From Primula veris (taxonomy: Eukaryota > Streptophyta > Magnoliopsida > Ericales > Primulaceae): a stretch of DNA of 64,000 nt. This document shows positions 51,301-61,349 of this stretch, piece by piece. Each line of letters starts with the position of its first letter. Position 1 is the first letter of the stretch. The stretch lies in contig OY821747.1 of NCBI GenBank assembly GCA_963682055.1, positions 24,798,126 to 24,862,125 of the forward strand, written 5' to 3'. The notes under the pieces were generated by a model. That model was given only the letters and a program-made list of their open reading frames with translations. It did no database searches and was not told the DNA's origin. The translations under genes and the position numbers were made by a program.

Positions 51301-51632
51301 GGTTGACAGCAAAATGTGATGTGTACAGCTTTGGGGTTGTTATGGTCGAATTATTAACAGGTCATCGTGCAATTGATCATACAGAAACTCGTGCTAAACA
51401 ATTCCTAGTCCAGTGGGCAAAGCCTTACTTGAAAAACAAGCGAAAACTTGTCAAAATCATGGATACCAAACTGGAGGGTCAATACCCACACAATGAAGCC
51501 TTTGCAGTCGCTACTTTAGCTTTACAGTGTCTCAAAACCAGTCCTACTCTCCGACCACAAATGTTGGATGTTTTAGTTTCATTCAAGAAACTCCAAGCAA
51601 CCAAAACTGGGACCAAAAAACGGTTTTCATGA
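48304..51632 (+). pseudogene. RLK1: malectin-like receptor kinase fused to an RLCK-VII-like C-lobe, broken
   Basis: Order: signal-peptide region, malectin-like ectodomain (INCGSS..., TAR), transmembrane segment (about 49680-49735), CrRLK1L/FERONIA-like kinase (GRGGFG, VALK, HRDVK, then NFG in place of DFG), linker, and from about 50970 a kinase part starting VYEFQTNGSLEDYLF. That part resembles RLCK-VII kinases (GTYGYAAPEYVATGRLTAK, VYSFGVVMVELLTGHRA), not the first kinase, and it lacks its own N-lobe and has YGE where DFG should be. Lesions are a one-base frameshift near 48344, a 19-bp tandem duplication near 48710 that shifts frame, TGA at 49401 (Trp in RLK2) and TAA at 51120. Promoter sequence is shared with RLK2. 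Confidence 0.9.
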
Positions 51633-51689
51633 TCACCCAACGATTCAGATCCCTCTAAGGTCCATTTACAAGAGCCACATAAAAAGTAC

Positions 51690-52200
51690 GAATAAAGCCG
51701 AGTTCAAAGTTTGCCATAACTTTGAAAGCAAGTGTGGTTGGGTATGAACTTTTTCCCTGTAGTAAGATATTCAACATCATTCACTGCCATCAGAAAAGTT
51801 ACTCTGTTATAGCAATTTGAAAAATATTATGATAAATTTTTTGAAAAATACTAACAAAATATATATAACTTTAGGTTTAGCATTGGCTTTCAGTAAAGAT
51901 GCATCCATTTACTGTCAAACTCTTGAACTTGGTGTTGTTTCATGTTTGTAACTCCATTCTCATAAGATTAGACTCAGTTTCCAAATTTTATGACAATTTA
52001 ATTGTACGACTCGATTGAGTGAATTTGCGTTAGAAAGTTCTATCATTCGGTTTTACAGTCAACAAGTTTTTGTGTTGTTCTGTGTCCTCGTGGTTCAGTT
52101 TGCTATTTCAGATAAATTCTCCTCTTACTGTTCACTTTAGCATTACTGATTACGGTGATGAGCTCACTGAGATATGATGTCTGTTTTATGAATCTGTACT
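51690..52200 (+). pseudogene. Diverged copy of the eL39 intron-2 end and 3' UTR
   Basis: TTTGAAAGCAAGTGTGGTTGGGTA...ATTCACTGCCATCAGAAAAGTTACT parallels eL39 intron 2 near 44655-44745. AAACTCTTGAACTTGGTGTTGTTT, AGACTCAGTTTCCAAATTTTATGACA and GTGATGAGCTCACTGAGA parallel the eL39 3' region at 45608-45870. Coding exon 3 is missing from between them (only CTTTCAG remains). It shows that the RLK1-RLK2 duplication carried flanking eL39 DNA. Confidence 0.7.
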
Positions 52201-54331
52201 TTTTTTCCCTATTTGCATCAAAAATTTACAGATACGCTATTGAATGATGAGATGACTGCTGAAGTTTTCTGCTGGACTCAATTATTAACTACGTTATGAA
52301 GTCTGCTATCATATTTTGAATTTTTCGTTGTGGTTCATCGTGTAAGAAATCTTAGTAGATTTGCATTAGGATCCATCACATGTCTGATTTTGAGAATCTT
52401 GTAACTGTTATTCAAAATCACTTGAATTTTTTTGGTGCTTGCACTTAAAAACTCAGTTTCGCATTGCAATTTTTTCCCCTTTTCTGTTGCATTTATTAGT
52501 GCCGTCAAATTACCTGGTTTGCCCCTTCAATTTTTGGTCCCCGAGTGAATGGCGTGTGTACCTGACTACCTGTTTAGACGATATGCAATCCAGGCCTTTT
52601 TCATTGTACTAGGCAGAGTAGGGCGTGTTGTGAATTTAAGCTTATAATTGATCTTTTCATTAAGTTCAAACTTGAAACTTGGGATTGGACAAAAGCATAG
52701 TGCACCAGACTGGTACTATCTTGCAATCCATTTTTGGGGATTTTAGAAAGCATGTTCCATTTATGTTTTCCTTTAATAATAGAATTGTTTGTTTAGCTGC
52801 AGCTTGAACGTAATAAAACCGAATTATTTAAATTGATAGAATTAGTTGGGGTTTCCAGTGTTTAAACATGATTTCAAGTCCGTAGACATAGGTGTAACTT
52901 TACTCCAAATTATTCACTTTTTATCATTATCAACCTACGTCTTTGTCCTATGTTTTTTGGGTCAGCTGTATGAAACCATATAAAACAATGTCCTTCCCTT
53001 TTGTGTTTTAACTTATATATTGGCATTTATTTGGAGTATGAATTCTTTGCAATTTGCATCACAAGTTTTTTTTTTTTTTTTGGGTAAATAATCAAATTTA
53101 CCATAAGTTACTATTTTGGTTACTAGATTTGCTACACAATTTGGAACATACAAATTTAAATTGTCCATGCAAATTAGGATTCAAGATATATGTAAAACTT
53201 AAGAATAAACATCTGTTGTTGGAAGAAAAGAGAACGAAACCAATGTTTTAAACAATGTTATCGTTAGCGTAGCGTTTTTTCGAAAACTACGCTAAAAGCG
53301 CAAATAGCGTATTAACATAGCGTTTTTTAGTGTAATTTTTTGTTTACCTATAAATATAACAATATAGCATTAAATAGTCATAAAATTTATATTAACACAC
53401 TTTAAAAGTTAAAAATAACACAATAGCGCGTTTTACTGATATTTTTGTATCATAAACGAAAAAATTAATTCTATTGATCATTTTTGTATCATAAACGAAA
53501 AAATAATTCATTATGAATTAATTTTCATTTATTACGTTCTCAAAGCTTCAAAATATGCATAAAGATGGATCTTTGCAAATATATCAGTCTAAACCAAAAA
53601 TCGTTAGTGAATAATTAAATAATAAAATAAATTATTAATTGATTCATCATTATATATATTAATGAAAGAAAACAAACTGAAATTATATTTTATCGACACA
53701 TTACTAGTAAATTTGATTTAAAAAAAGAACACAACTTTAGAATAACATAACAACAAAAGATAAAATGTATAGTTATGTTGGTGATTGATCATACATTGTT
53801 TTATATGATTAATAAAGAATACAAATAATTTTAAAAAATCAAAAAAAAAAATATTGGTGCTGATTAGTCTCGAACATGGGTCTCATGGGAGTGAATGTAG
53901 TGACACAAAATTATTAATTATTTGGATCCGTTGTTTTTTTTCCTTTTAAATAACTCGCTATTTATGTTTTTGATCCAAAATTTTGCGTCTTTTGCGCTTT
54001 TGGTCCCAATAGCATGAATTTAATGTTTTTCCATCCAAATAGCGTTTTAGCGTAGACAATTTTTTTTCAAAAACCACTAAAACAGTGAATGATACTATAA
54101 TTGTTTTGTGCGTGTTGTTTTAACTATATTTCCGATTTGTTCTTTTTATTTACTTTTGTGTTGACTACCAAAGTCTACTGCTATACACACACAATGATCA
54201 ACCATATAGGAAACTACCCGGAAATAAAATATTAGAGAAATGAACTTGGTCCTAAACCATTTAATAATCACTCTTTCTAACTGAGATCATTGCTAGATTT
54301 TCTATTTTCCAAACTCACTTTACATAGAAAC
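52201..54331. other. Intergenic DNA between RLK1 and RLK2
   Basis: I see no gene. Positions 53252-54075 begin and end with related AGCGTAGCGTTTT...ACGCTAAAAGCGC and AAATAGCGTTTTAGCGTAGAC words in opposite sense, possibly an unclassified element. A direct repeat of TTTTTGTATCATAAACGAAAAAAT lies at 53440-53507. From about 54150 the sequence parallels the RLK1 promoter (TTGTGTTGACTACCAAAGTCTAC.GCTATACACACA). Confidence 0.5.
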
Positions 54332-57300
54332 ATGTTTCTTAAGAGTTCTTCCTTCTTCACTGCAGTCTATTACTTAATATTTTTTATTGTAAATTTTCTA
54401 ACCTTGAATCACTCTCTGAACTATCCAATGAAATCTCCATCAATTGTGGTTCTTCTACTATTTTTAACGGAAACGACGGGAGAAAATGGATTGGTGATAT
54501 TGGGTCTAAACTTCTAGTAAATTATCAAAATTCTCAGGCCAAATCGATAAGATCAAAACTGTCCCATTTTTCTGATACTATACCTTACACGACTGCTAGA
54601 ATCTCCTACAAGCAGTTCAGCTATGAAATTGATGTCGGTCTGGGACAAAAGTTCATCCGTCTGTACTTTTACCCGACCATGTACAAGGGGTTTGAAAGAT
54701 CTAACGAGTTCTTCACTCTAAAAGCTGGCCCTTTTACTCTACTGAGCAACTTCAGTGCTTCTCTTACTGTCGATGCCTTGGGAGTAAGATTTTTAATGAA
54801 AGAGTTTTGTATAAATGTTGAAGAACATCAATTATTAACCGTCACGTTCTCACCATCAACGGGGGCAGATAAAGGCAAGGCATATGCCTTTGTGAATGGA
54901 ATTGAAATCATTTCAATGCCGTCTGGTCTTTATTACACTCCTGTGGATGAACCAGCTATGCAAGTTGTGGGGAAAAAACACCAGTTGTCGGTTGATGAGG
55001 GTATTGCGCTTGAGATGGTCTACCGGTTAAACATAGGTGGAATCTCTATCCCATCCACTGAGGATACAGGATTGTTTCGTGAGTGGGGTGATGATTCTAA
55101 TTATCTTGTCAATTCAGATGTTAGGCCAGTTAGTACGTCCAACAAAATTAAATATAAAAGCATAGCTAATTACACTGCTCCTCAGAAGGTTTATCAGACA
55201 TCTTGGGCAACAGTTTTGACTAAGCAAGTTGACAAAGTCGACAACTTCACATGGAAATTACCTTTAGGCTTTAGGTATCTAATTAGATTTCATTTCTGCG
55301 AGTTGGAATACGATATAGAAGAGAATAGCCACTTGAGGTTTAGTATACTGATTAATAACCAAGTGGCTGAGGCTAATGTGGACCTTATCAAATGGAGTGG
55401 AGGAAGCGGGATTGCAATATCTAAAAATTACGTGGCAGTGATGGAAGGAGATAGAATGGAGGGTAAGCGAGAACTGCTCATAAGCTTAACACCCAAGTGG
55501 AGTAACAACGAAGAATGGTGGACTGAAAGCTCTGATACCATTTTGAAGGGTTTGGAAGTGTTCAAGTTGAGTAACACGGATTACAATCTTGCTGGGGTCA
55601 ACCCAGTTCCCTTGACACAAGCTTTGAGCTCCAGTATCCGGAATCCTCGGAAATTTGTATATGCTAATGGTGGAAGTTCAATTAGCACTATTATAATAGT
55701 TTTGATCTCATTGGTTAGCATCATCGTTTACCAACTACGTATCAGGGGTGAAAAATACGGTCATGATAAAATCTCAATATCACCATCCAAGGGGGTGTCT
55801 CGCCATTTCTCACTCGCTGAAATTCGAACAGCCACAAACAACTTTGATAAGATGTTGGTGATTGGAAAAGGCGGATTTGGATTGGTCTACAAAGGTGTAA
55901 TCAACTGTGGTGCGATTACAGTTGCTCTAAAGAGGTTGAATTCTAAGTCTAACCAAGGGGCAATAGAGTTTTGGACAGAGATTGATATGCTCTCCAAGCT
56001 CCGTCACACGCATCTAGTCAGTCTTCTTGGTTATTGCGACGAGGACGGAGAAATGATCCTTGTTTACGAGTACATGGAGAATGGTACACTAGCTGATCAT
56101 CTATACAAAATTAGTAGTAATGGTGGTGATGATTTGAATTTGTCATGGGAGCAAAAGCTCAAAATTTGCATTGGTGCTGCTCGAGGGTTGGATTACCTTC
56201 ACACGGGTACTCAACATGGTGTCATACATCGTGACGTGAAGACCACTAACATTTTACTGGATGATAAATTGGTGGCTATGATATCAGATTTTGGTTTATG
56301 TAAAGTTGGCCCTACAAGCCATTCCTACACCCATGTGAGCACAAATGTTAAAGGTACTTTCGGGTATTTCGATCCTGAGTATTTCTTGACACATAGGCTT
56401 ACGACGAAATCAGACGTGTATGCCTTTGGTGTGGTACTGCTAGAGGTACTCTCTGGGAGACGAGCAGTGGATTTAAGTTTCGGTGAAGATCAGAGTAGTC
56501 TCGTTTTTTGGGCTCAACAATGCATCAAAGAGGGAAAAATTAATGAGCTAATTGGTCCCAGTTTACGGGACCAGATATCATCTTCGTGCCTGAAGATATT
56601 CACAGAAGTTGCTTGCAAATGCTTACATAATCGTCCAAATGGCCGCCCTACAATGTTTGATGTGGTGGTGAGCCTCGAGGGTGCTTTGACTTCTCAGAAT
56701 TGCATGTCTGACATTGTTCAATTGGATGGTGCTCTTCAACAAGGTACAATACCCTCTTCCACTACTCATATCCGAGATGTTGAGAATATAGGGCAAGAAA
56801 AAAAGATATCAAAGGGGATGTTCGTTAATGCATTTCAGTGGAGCCTCAGGCTTTTAACTAAGAAGAGCTCTGGTTCCACTAGCGACGAAGAGAAAAATAA
56901 CCACCATTTATCCTATCGTCGTTTCACAATTAAAGAAATTCGGGCAGCAACAAATAATTTTAATAGTAATCTCAGGATTGATGAAGATAGTTTTGGAACT
57001 ATGTACAAAGGATGGATCGATCGTGGAACCCTTAAGGTCATGATTAAAAGTACACAAAAGCCTCTGGAAGTAGATGAATTACTCACATCTAGGGCTGAGA
57101 TCAAATCTCAGTCACAACTTAATCACCCCAATATATTATTATTATTAGGGTACTGTGCGACAAAGACAACTTGATGCTAGTTTACAATTACATGGTAAAT
57201 AGGTCGCTCGACTATAACCTTTTTAAAGTAAGGTTACATGATCCTCTTCCGTGGACAAAGCGGCTTGAGATCTGTATAGGAGCAGCGAAAGGACTACAAT

Positions 57301-57942
57301 ATCTTCACTATGGCACCACAGAGCAAATCATTCATCGAGACGTTAAACCATCCAATATTTTATTGGATGAAAATTGGGTTGCCAAGATCTCGGGATTTGA
57401 GTTGTCCAAGGTGGCAGTCCGACCATATGAGTACATGCGTGCCTGGTACTTCTGGATTATTAGACCCAGAATATGCCTCCACCGGACATTTGACCAAAAA
57501 AACTGATGTTTATGCATTTGGGGGTGTGTTATTAGAAGTTTTGTGCGCTCGTAAGCCATATAGGCCTTCCCAGGATGAGGAGAAATTTTCGTTGGTGCGC
57601 TGGTTCAGGACTTGTATTCAGCGGGAAAAAATTAATCAATTGATTGATCCTTATCTCATTGGGAGAATATCACCAGAATGTTTGATGCAATATCTGAAGG
57701 TTGCATGGGACTGCCTTCTTGATCAAGGAGCCAAACGACCAACGATGAACTCTGTGGTACAAAATCTCCAAATCGCTCTTCAGCTACAGCAGATTTGGCA
57801 CACAGACTGCATTCCATCGGTCAATGGTCGTGTTTATAACGACAAATTAGCATCACAACACAGCAGTTTCTTTGACCACTCTGGTATATATGTGCAAGGT
57901 AACGACTTGGGCAATACTGATCCGAGATTGGACTTACCATGA
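54332..57942 (+). pseudogene. RLK2: malectin-like receptor kinase with kinase and pseudokinase domains, frameshifted
   Basis: The ATG at 54332 begins a signal peptide (MFLKSSSFFTAVYYLIFF...) in a different frame from the rest. From 54415 one frame runs open to 57174: ectodomain (ISINCGSS, TAR), transmembrane segment (about 55680-55735), then a kinase with GKGGFG, VALK, HRDVK, DFG and FGYFDPEY, all catalytic residues present. The linker leads to a second kinase (RRFTIKEIRAATNNF) lacking a glycine loop (DEDSFG), with Lys kept (VMIK), HRD present, and GFE where DFG should be. A TG insertion near 57153 and a shift near 57440 break it before the end at 57942. It is closely similar to RLK1 through the first kinase. 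Broken in this assembly; the first kinase itself is intact. Confidence 0.9.
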
Positions 57943-58184
57943 GACTAAAGAAAGTTACAAAAGGAAGTGTGGGTTGGTTAAAAAGTAAAAACAATCAATC
58001 TGTAGGTTTCTGTTTTGGGAAATAATCGAGTCAAATCAAAACTTAATATTCAGGAGGATTTCCTGACTGTAATCATTGGTTTAATTTATTCCCCTACGGC
58101 CTAGTATTTTTAATGTTCTCATTTTTTAAGCTGCAACTTCTTGTGCTGTTTTTATGGTTTGATACATTCCTGCTTATGAAATTA

Positions 58185-58395
58185 CTCCCTCCGTCCCAGG
58201 GTAATAGTCCACTATGAAACCACGTGTAAAGTTTGACTGGCCAATAACTTGTATCAAAATTTCCGAAATAAAAATTTTCAAATTTTTAATTTTGACAATT
58301 TAACTTTTGAACTATATGATTAACTTTTTAAATTTTTAATTTCGACAATTTTGATACAAGTTCTTGCCTGGTCAAACTTTGGTACTTTTGACCTA
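58185..58395. mobile_element. Stowaway-like MITE, right end decayed
   Basis: CTCCCTCCGTCCCAGGGTAA follows a TA and is the hallmark Stowaway end. The interior shows facing arms (CTTGTATCAAAATT...AATTTTGATACAAG). The right end is degraded before TATAATTGC. It lies immediately upstream of the thioredoxin retrogene and may supply promoter sequence (inference). Confidence 0.55.
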
Positions 58396-58411
58396 TAATT
58401 GCTATAGCAAT

Positions 58412-58979
58412 CTAATTCTTGCCGAAAATAATGATAGGAGAAGGACAAGTTATCGCGTGCCACTCCATTGAAGAATGGAAGGAAAATCTCGAAAAAAACA
58501 ACGATAAATTGGTGGTTGTTGACTTCTTTGCTTCATGGTGCGGACCTTGCCGTGTGATTGCGCCATTTTTGGCCGAGTTGGCTAAGAAGCTACCCAATGT
58601 TACCTTCCTTATAGTTGACGTCGATGAGCTTCAGGCTGTTGCAGAGGAGATGAAAGTTGAGGCAATGCCGACTTTTCTTTTCATGAAGGAAGGCAAAGTT
58701 GTGGATACGGTTGTTGGGGCTGTGAAAGAGAAGCTGCAGCAGACTATCTCCAAGCACAGTGGTTCTGCCTCGGCATTAGAACAAAGCCCATTTTAGTGGG
58801 TTCTATATTTGCTTTTTAAGATGAATTAAGACCTTGCTATAATGCAATTTCGAATTTGCTTCTGGAGAAGCTATAGACATTTTATCATATGTTTTTTTAA
58901 GCTATAGACCTATCTGATACTCCTTTATTGGTATTAGCAAGTGCTTTGCTTCAAAAAAAAAAACTAATTCTTGCCGAAA
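58412..58979 (+). mobile_element. Retroposed cDNA insertion with 16-bp target duplications
   Basis: CTAATTCTTGCCGAAA occurs at 58412-58427 and 58964-58979. The 536 bp between hold an intronless thioredoxin h reading frame, its 3' UTR and eleven A residues (58953-58963) directly before the right duplication. This is the full signature of LINE-mediated mRNA retroposition. The target reads as a second-kinase N-lobe relic (LILAES...). Confidence 0.92.
58431..58796 (+). CDS. Thioredoxin h, intronless retrogene
   Basis: This intact 121-residue frame encodes an h-type thioredoxin, a cytosolic protein-disulfide reductase normally fed by NADPH-thioredoxin reductase. WCGPC lies at 36-40 (preceded by DFFAS), cis-Pro at 80 in EAMPTFLF, and the [10 protein letters not shown] strand follows. 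Length is normal for the class (about 115-125). Plant TRX h genes, as known from Arabidopsis, have introns; this one has none, lies inside a poly(A)-tailed, target-duplicated insertion, and keeps only three bases between the 5' duplication and the ATG, so its promoter must come from local sequence. The start at 58431 is the first ATG. No coding lesion is seen, so it is young, selected or both. Confidence 0.9.
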   Translation: MIGEGQVIACHSIEEWKENLEKNNDKLVVVDFFASWCGPCRVIAPFLAELAKKLPNVTFLIVDVDELQAVAEEMKVEAMPTFLFMKEGKVVDTVVGAVKEKLQQTISKHSGSASALEQSPF

Positions 58980-59172
58980 GCGGCTTGTACAAAGGCTCCT
59001 CATACTTGTACAAAAGCAACTCAGTTGTGTACAAAGGTTGGATTGATAATGGAACCCTTCAGGTTGCAGTTAAGTGTAGAATGTATTGTACCGAAGCTCT
59101 GGAAGAAATCCAAGCTCACTCACAGCTTCGTCACCTTAAACCAAGAAAAGAAATTATTTCGTTCCATTTATA
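58964..59172 (+). pseudogene. Second-kinase N-lobe relic split by the thioredoxin insertion
   Basis: Reading on from the right duplication gives LILAESGLYKG...VVYKGWIDNGTLQVAVKC and EEIQAHSQLRHL. This matches the start of the second kinase of RLK2 (MYKGWIDRGTLKVMIK) and of the minus-strand gene (VYRGIIDNGNIQVAIK). It stops at 59172, and no C-lobe follows. Confidence 0.8.
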
Positions 59173-59299
59173 GTCAAACAGTAAAGGATATTCCATTAGT
59201 AATGAAAAAAAGGGGTGTCAAATGAGAAGGCGGAGCTGTCTTCATGATCAAATGATTGGTTAATTACACGGGGGAAACTTGAACTGAGTAAATGGCGAA

Positions 59300-59925
59300 G
59301 ACCCCAATGATCTTCTGATCTATGACCATCCCACCAGTTGATGGTGAAAACGTGATGGTTAAGGGTTCATTTTTGTCCACATTCACACAAATTTTTTTCT
59401 TAAAAGTACTTTACTCCCAATGCATCAGCAGTAAGGGAAGCACTGAAATTGCTCAGTAGAGTAAACTGTCCAGCTTTTACAGTGAAAAAACCGTTAAATC
59501 TTGCGAAACGCGCGTATATGGTGGGGAAAAAGTACAATCGAATGAACTTCTTGTATAACTGAACTTCTTGTAGGAAATTCTAGCACTCATGTAAGGGACA
59601 TAATCCGGAAAAGGGCCCACGTTTGGTTTGGTCTTATCAATTTGGCCTCAGAATCTTGATAAGTTACTAGAAACTTAAACCCAGTATCACCAATCCATTT
59701 TTGACCATTATTTCCAAATTTCTTTAAAGATACCGGAGAAGCCGCAATTCACGGATATGTCATTGGGTATATCAGAGATTGCCAGCGAGTTATTCAGGGT
59801 TAAGAAAATCACAATAATAAGAAACAAGTAAAAAAGTGTAGTGTCTGACTTAAGATCCATGTTTTTGTTTTTGTTTTTTGTAAAGTGTCTTCGAACAAAA
59901 ATATTATAGCAATGAAGAAACATCT
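59300..59925 (-). pseudogene. Inverted relic of a malectin-like receptor kinase ectodomain
   Basis: The minus strand begins with a signal-peptide region (MDLKSDTTLFYLFLII, near 59858) and DISVNCGFSGIFKE, then a frameshift, then ectodomain sequence parallel to RLK1 and RLK2 nucleotides (AAATGGATTGGTGATACTGG, TTACATGAGTGCTAGAATTTCC) down to the TCACGTTTTCACCATCAAC block near 59340, where similarity ends. Its upstream side (60050-60100) also parallels the RLK1/RLK2 promoter. It is about the first half of an ectodomain. Confidence 0.8.
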
Positions 59926-61349
59926 TCTTTCTAACTACTAGTCTATTTTCAAGCTAACTGGGGGGGTAGGGAGTGGGTACAAGAAAGAAGAATTATAGTA
60001 TAAAGTATTTTTTCTTTTTCTGGGGTATTTCCTAAAAGGTTGATCTTTGGGTGCGTTTACTGTATAGCCATAGTCAACAAAAATAAATCCACAGCTTGTG
60101 AAATGAAAACGCGTAAAGCAATAATACTTGTAAGCCACAGAAAATAAAAACTCATACAGGCATTTCATTTAACATGAAATGAGCACTGAAATAATGGACA
60201 GAAGAACTTAGAGAGCAGAAAGATCATATAAAAAAATATTGGTTTCATTCTTCCTGGCTTTTGAGGGGTACAAGTTGAAATATTTGTCGTCCATTTAAGG
60301 TTTGGCTTAAAAATCTTAAAAAAAACAATAAGTTAAGCTTCTAATCTGTACCAAAGTTAAGGTGAAAGAGATTACTATAATTACTTTGCACTTATCAACA
60401 TGGTAAAAGTCATTAAAAATGATATTTAGATATATGACATGAGGGCTTTTGACTTGTTTAGAGCTAAAATAATGTTTCATAAAATTATTCTGGTGATATA
60501 ACATGAGCAGTTATGCTTTTCTTATTAGAGTGATAGTAATCGAAGAATCAAATAAAGAGACATTTTATCAGAGTAAAGATATTTCTATTCCTTATGCACT
60601 CATCTTACACTTCATAAGGTACTATTCGTGTAAATATGGTAAATTTGTTCCAAGTGTTAATGACTTCGATTCAATTTCGTCTGGTGAGGGGTGAACGTAG
60701 CATTATTGTTCATTTTACTATGGCCATTAGAATTGAAATTAGACCATATTGATTAATTAAGAGGACCTTGTATCATTTGCGTAAATAGTTTGGATTGGAC
60801 CGTATCGAGATTCTGTATCCAAACTCACAATTAACTTGGTTGGCCCAGATATGTAATTCGGACAGTTCAAATTAGATTCTGATTTAACCATGTTAATCCT
60901 TTGTTCTGTTTATTCCGACTTTATCTATTGGCTAATGTAGCCTACATGATTGGTGTTAAGGACCTTTGAAATTCGACTTTCGTAATATTGATTGTTAAAC
61001 TGTTATACATAAGTTATGTAGTTTTGTGAACTCATCCCGACTTGATCAAAGAATAGTAATAACAAATATATTACTTTAGCGAAACAGATCTTATCCTACT
61101 TACAAATGAACCAGCTTGACAGCAATACAACTCAATTCAGACAATTCAAGTTACTGACTTTTGTTTTAAACTTATCCAATCCAGGTTACAATGTGCAGAC
61201 ATGAAAGGAAGCACAAGCACTTGATAAACCTATCCAATCGATGAACTTTTGCTGTTGCTACCTTGCTAGATTTCTGGAGATATAATCAGAATCTTCCAAG
61301 ATCATACAACTCGTCCTGTTTGTACCTTCTTCGTTAGCTGTGTCACCGA
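59926..61349. other. Intergenic DNA, no gene seen
   Basis: Apart from the relic promoter near 60050-60100, nothing is recognisable. The stretch just before 61350 is probably the 3' UTR of the minus-strand kinase. Confidence 0.5.
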
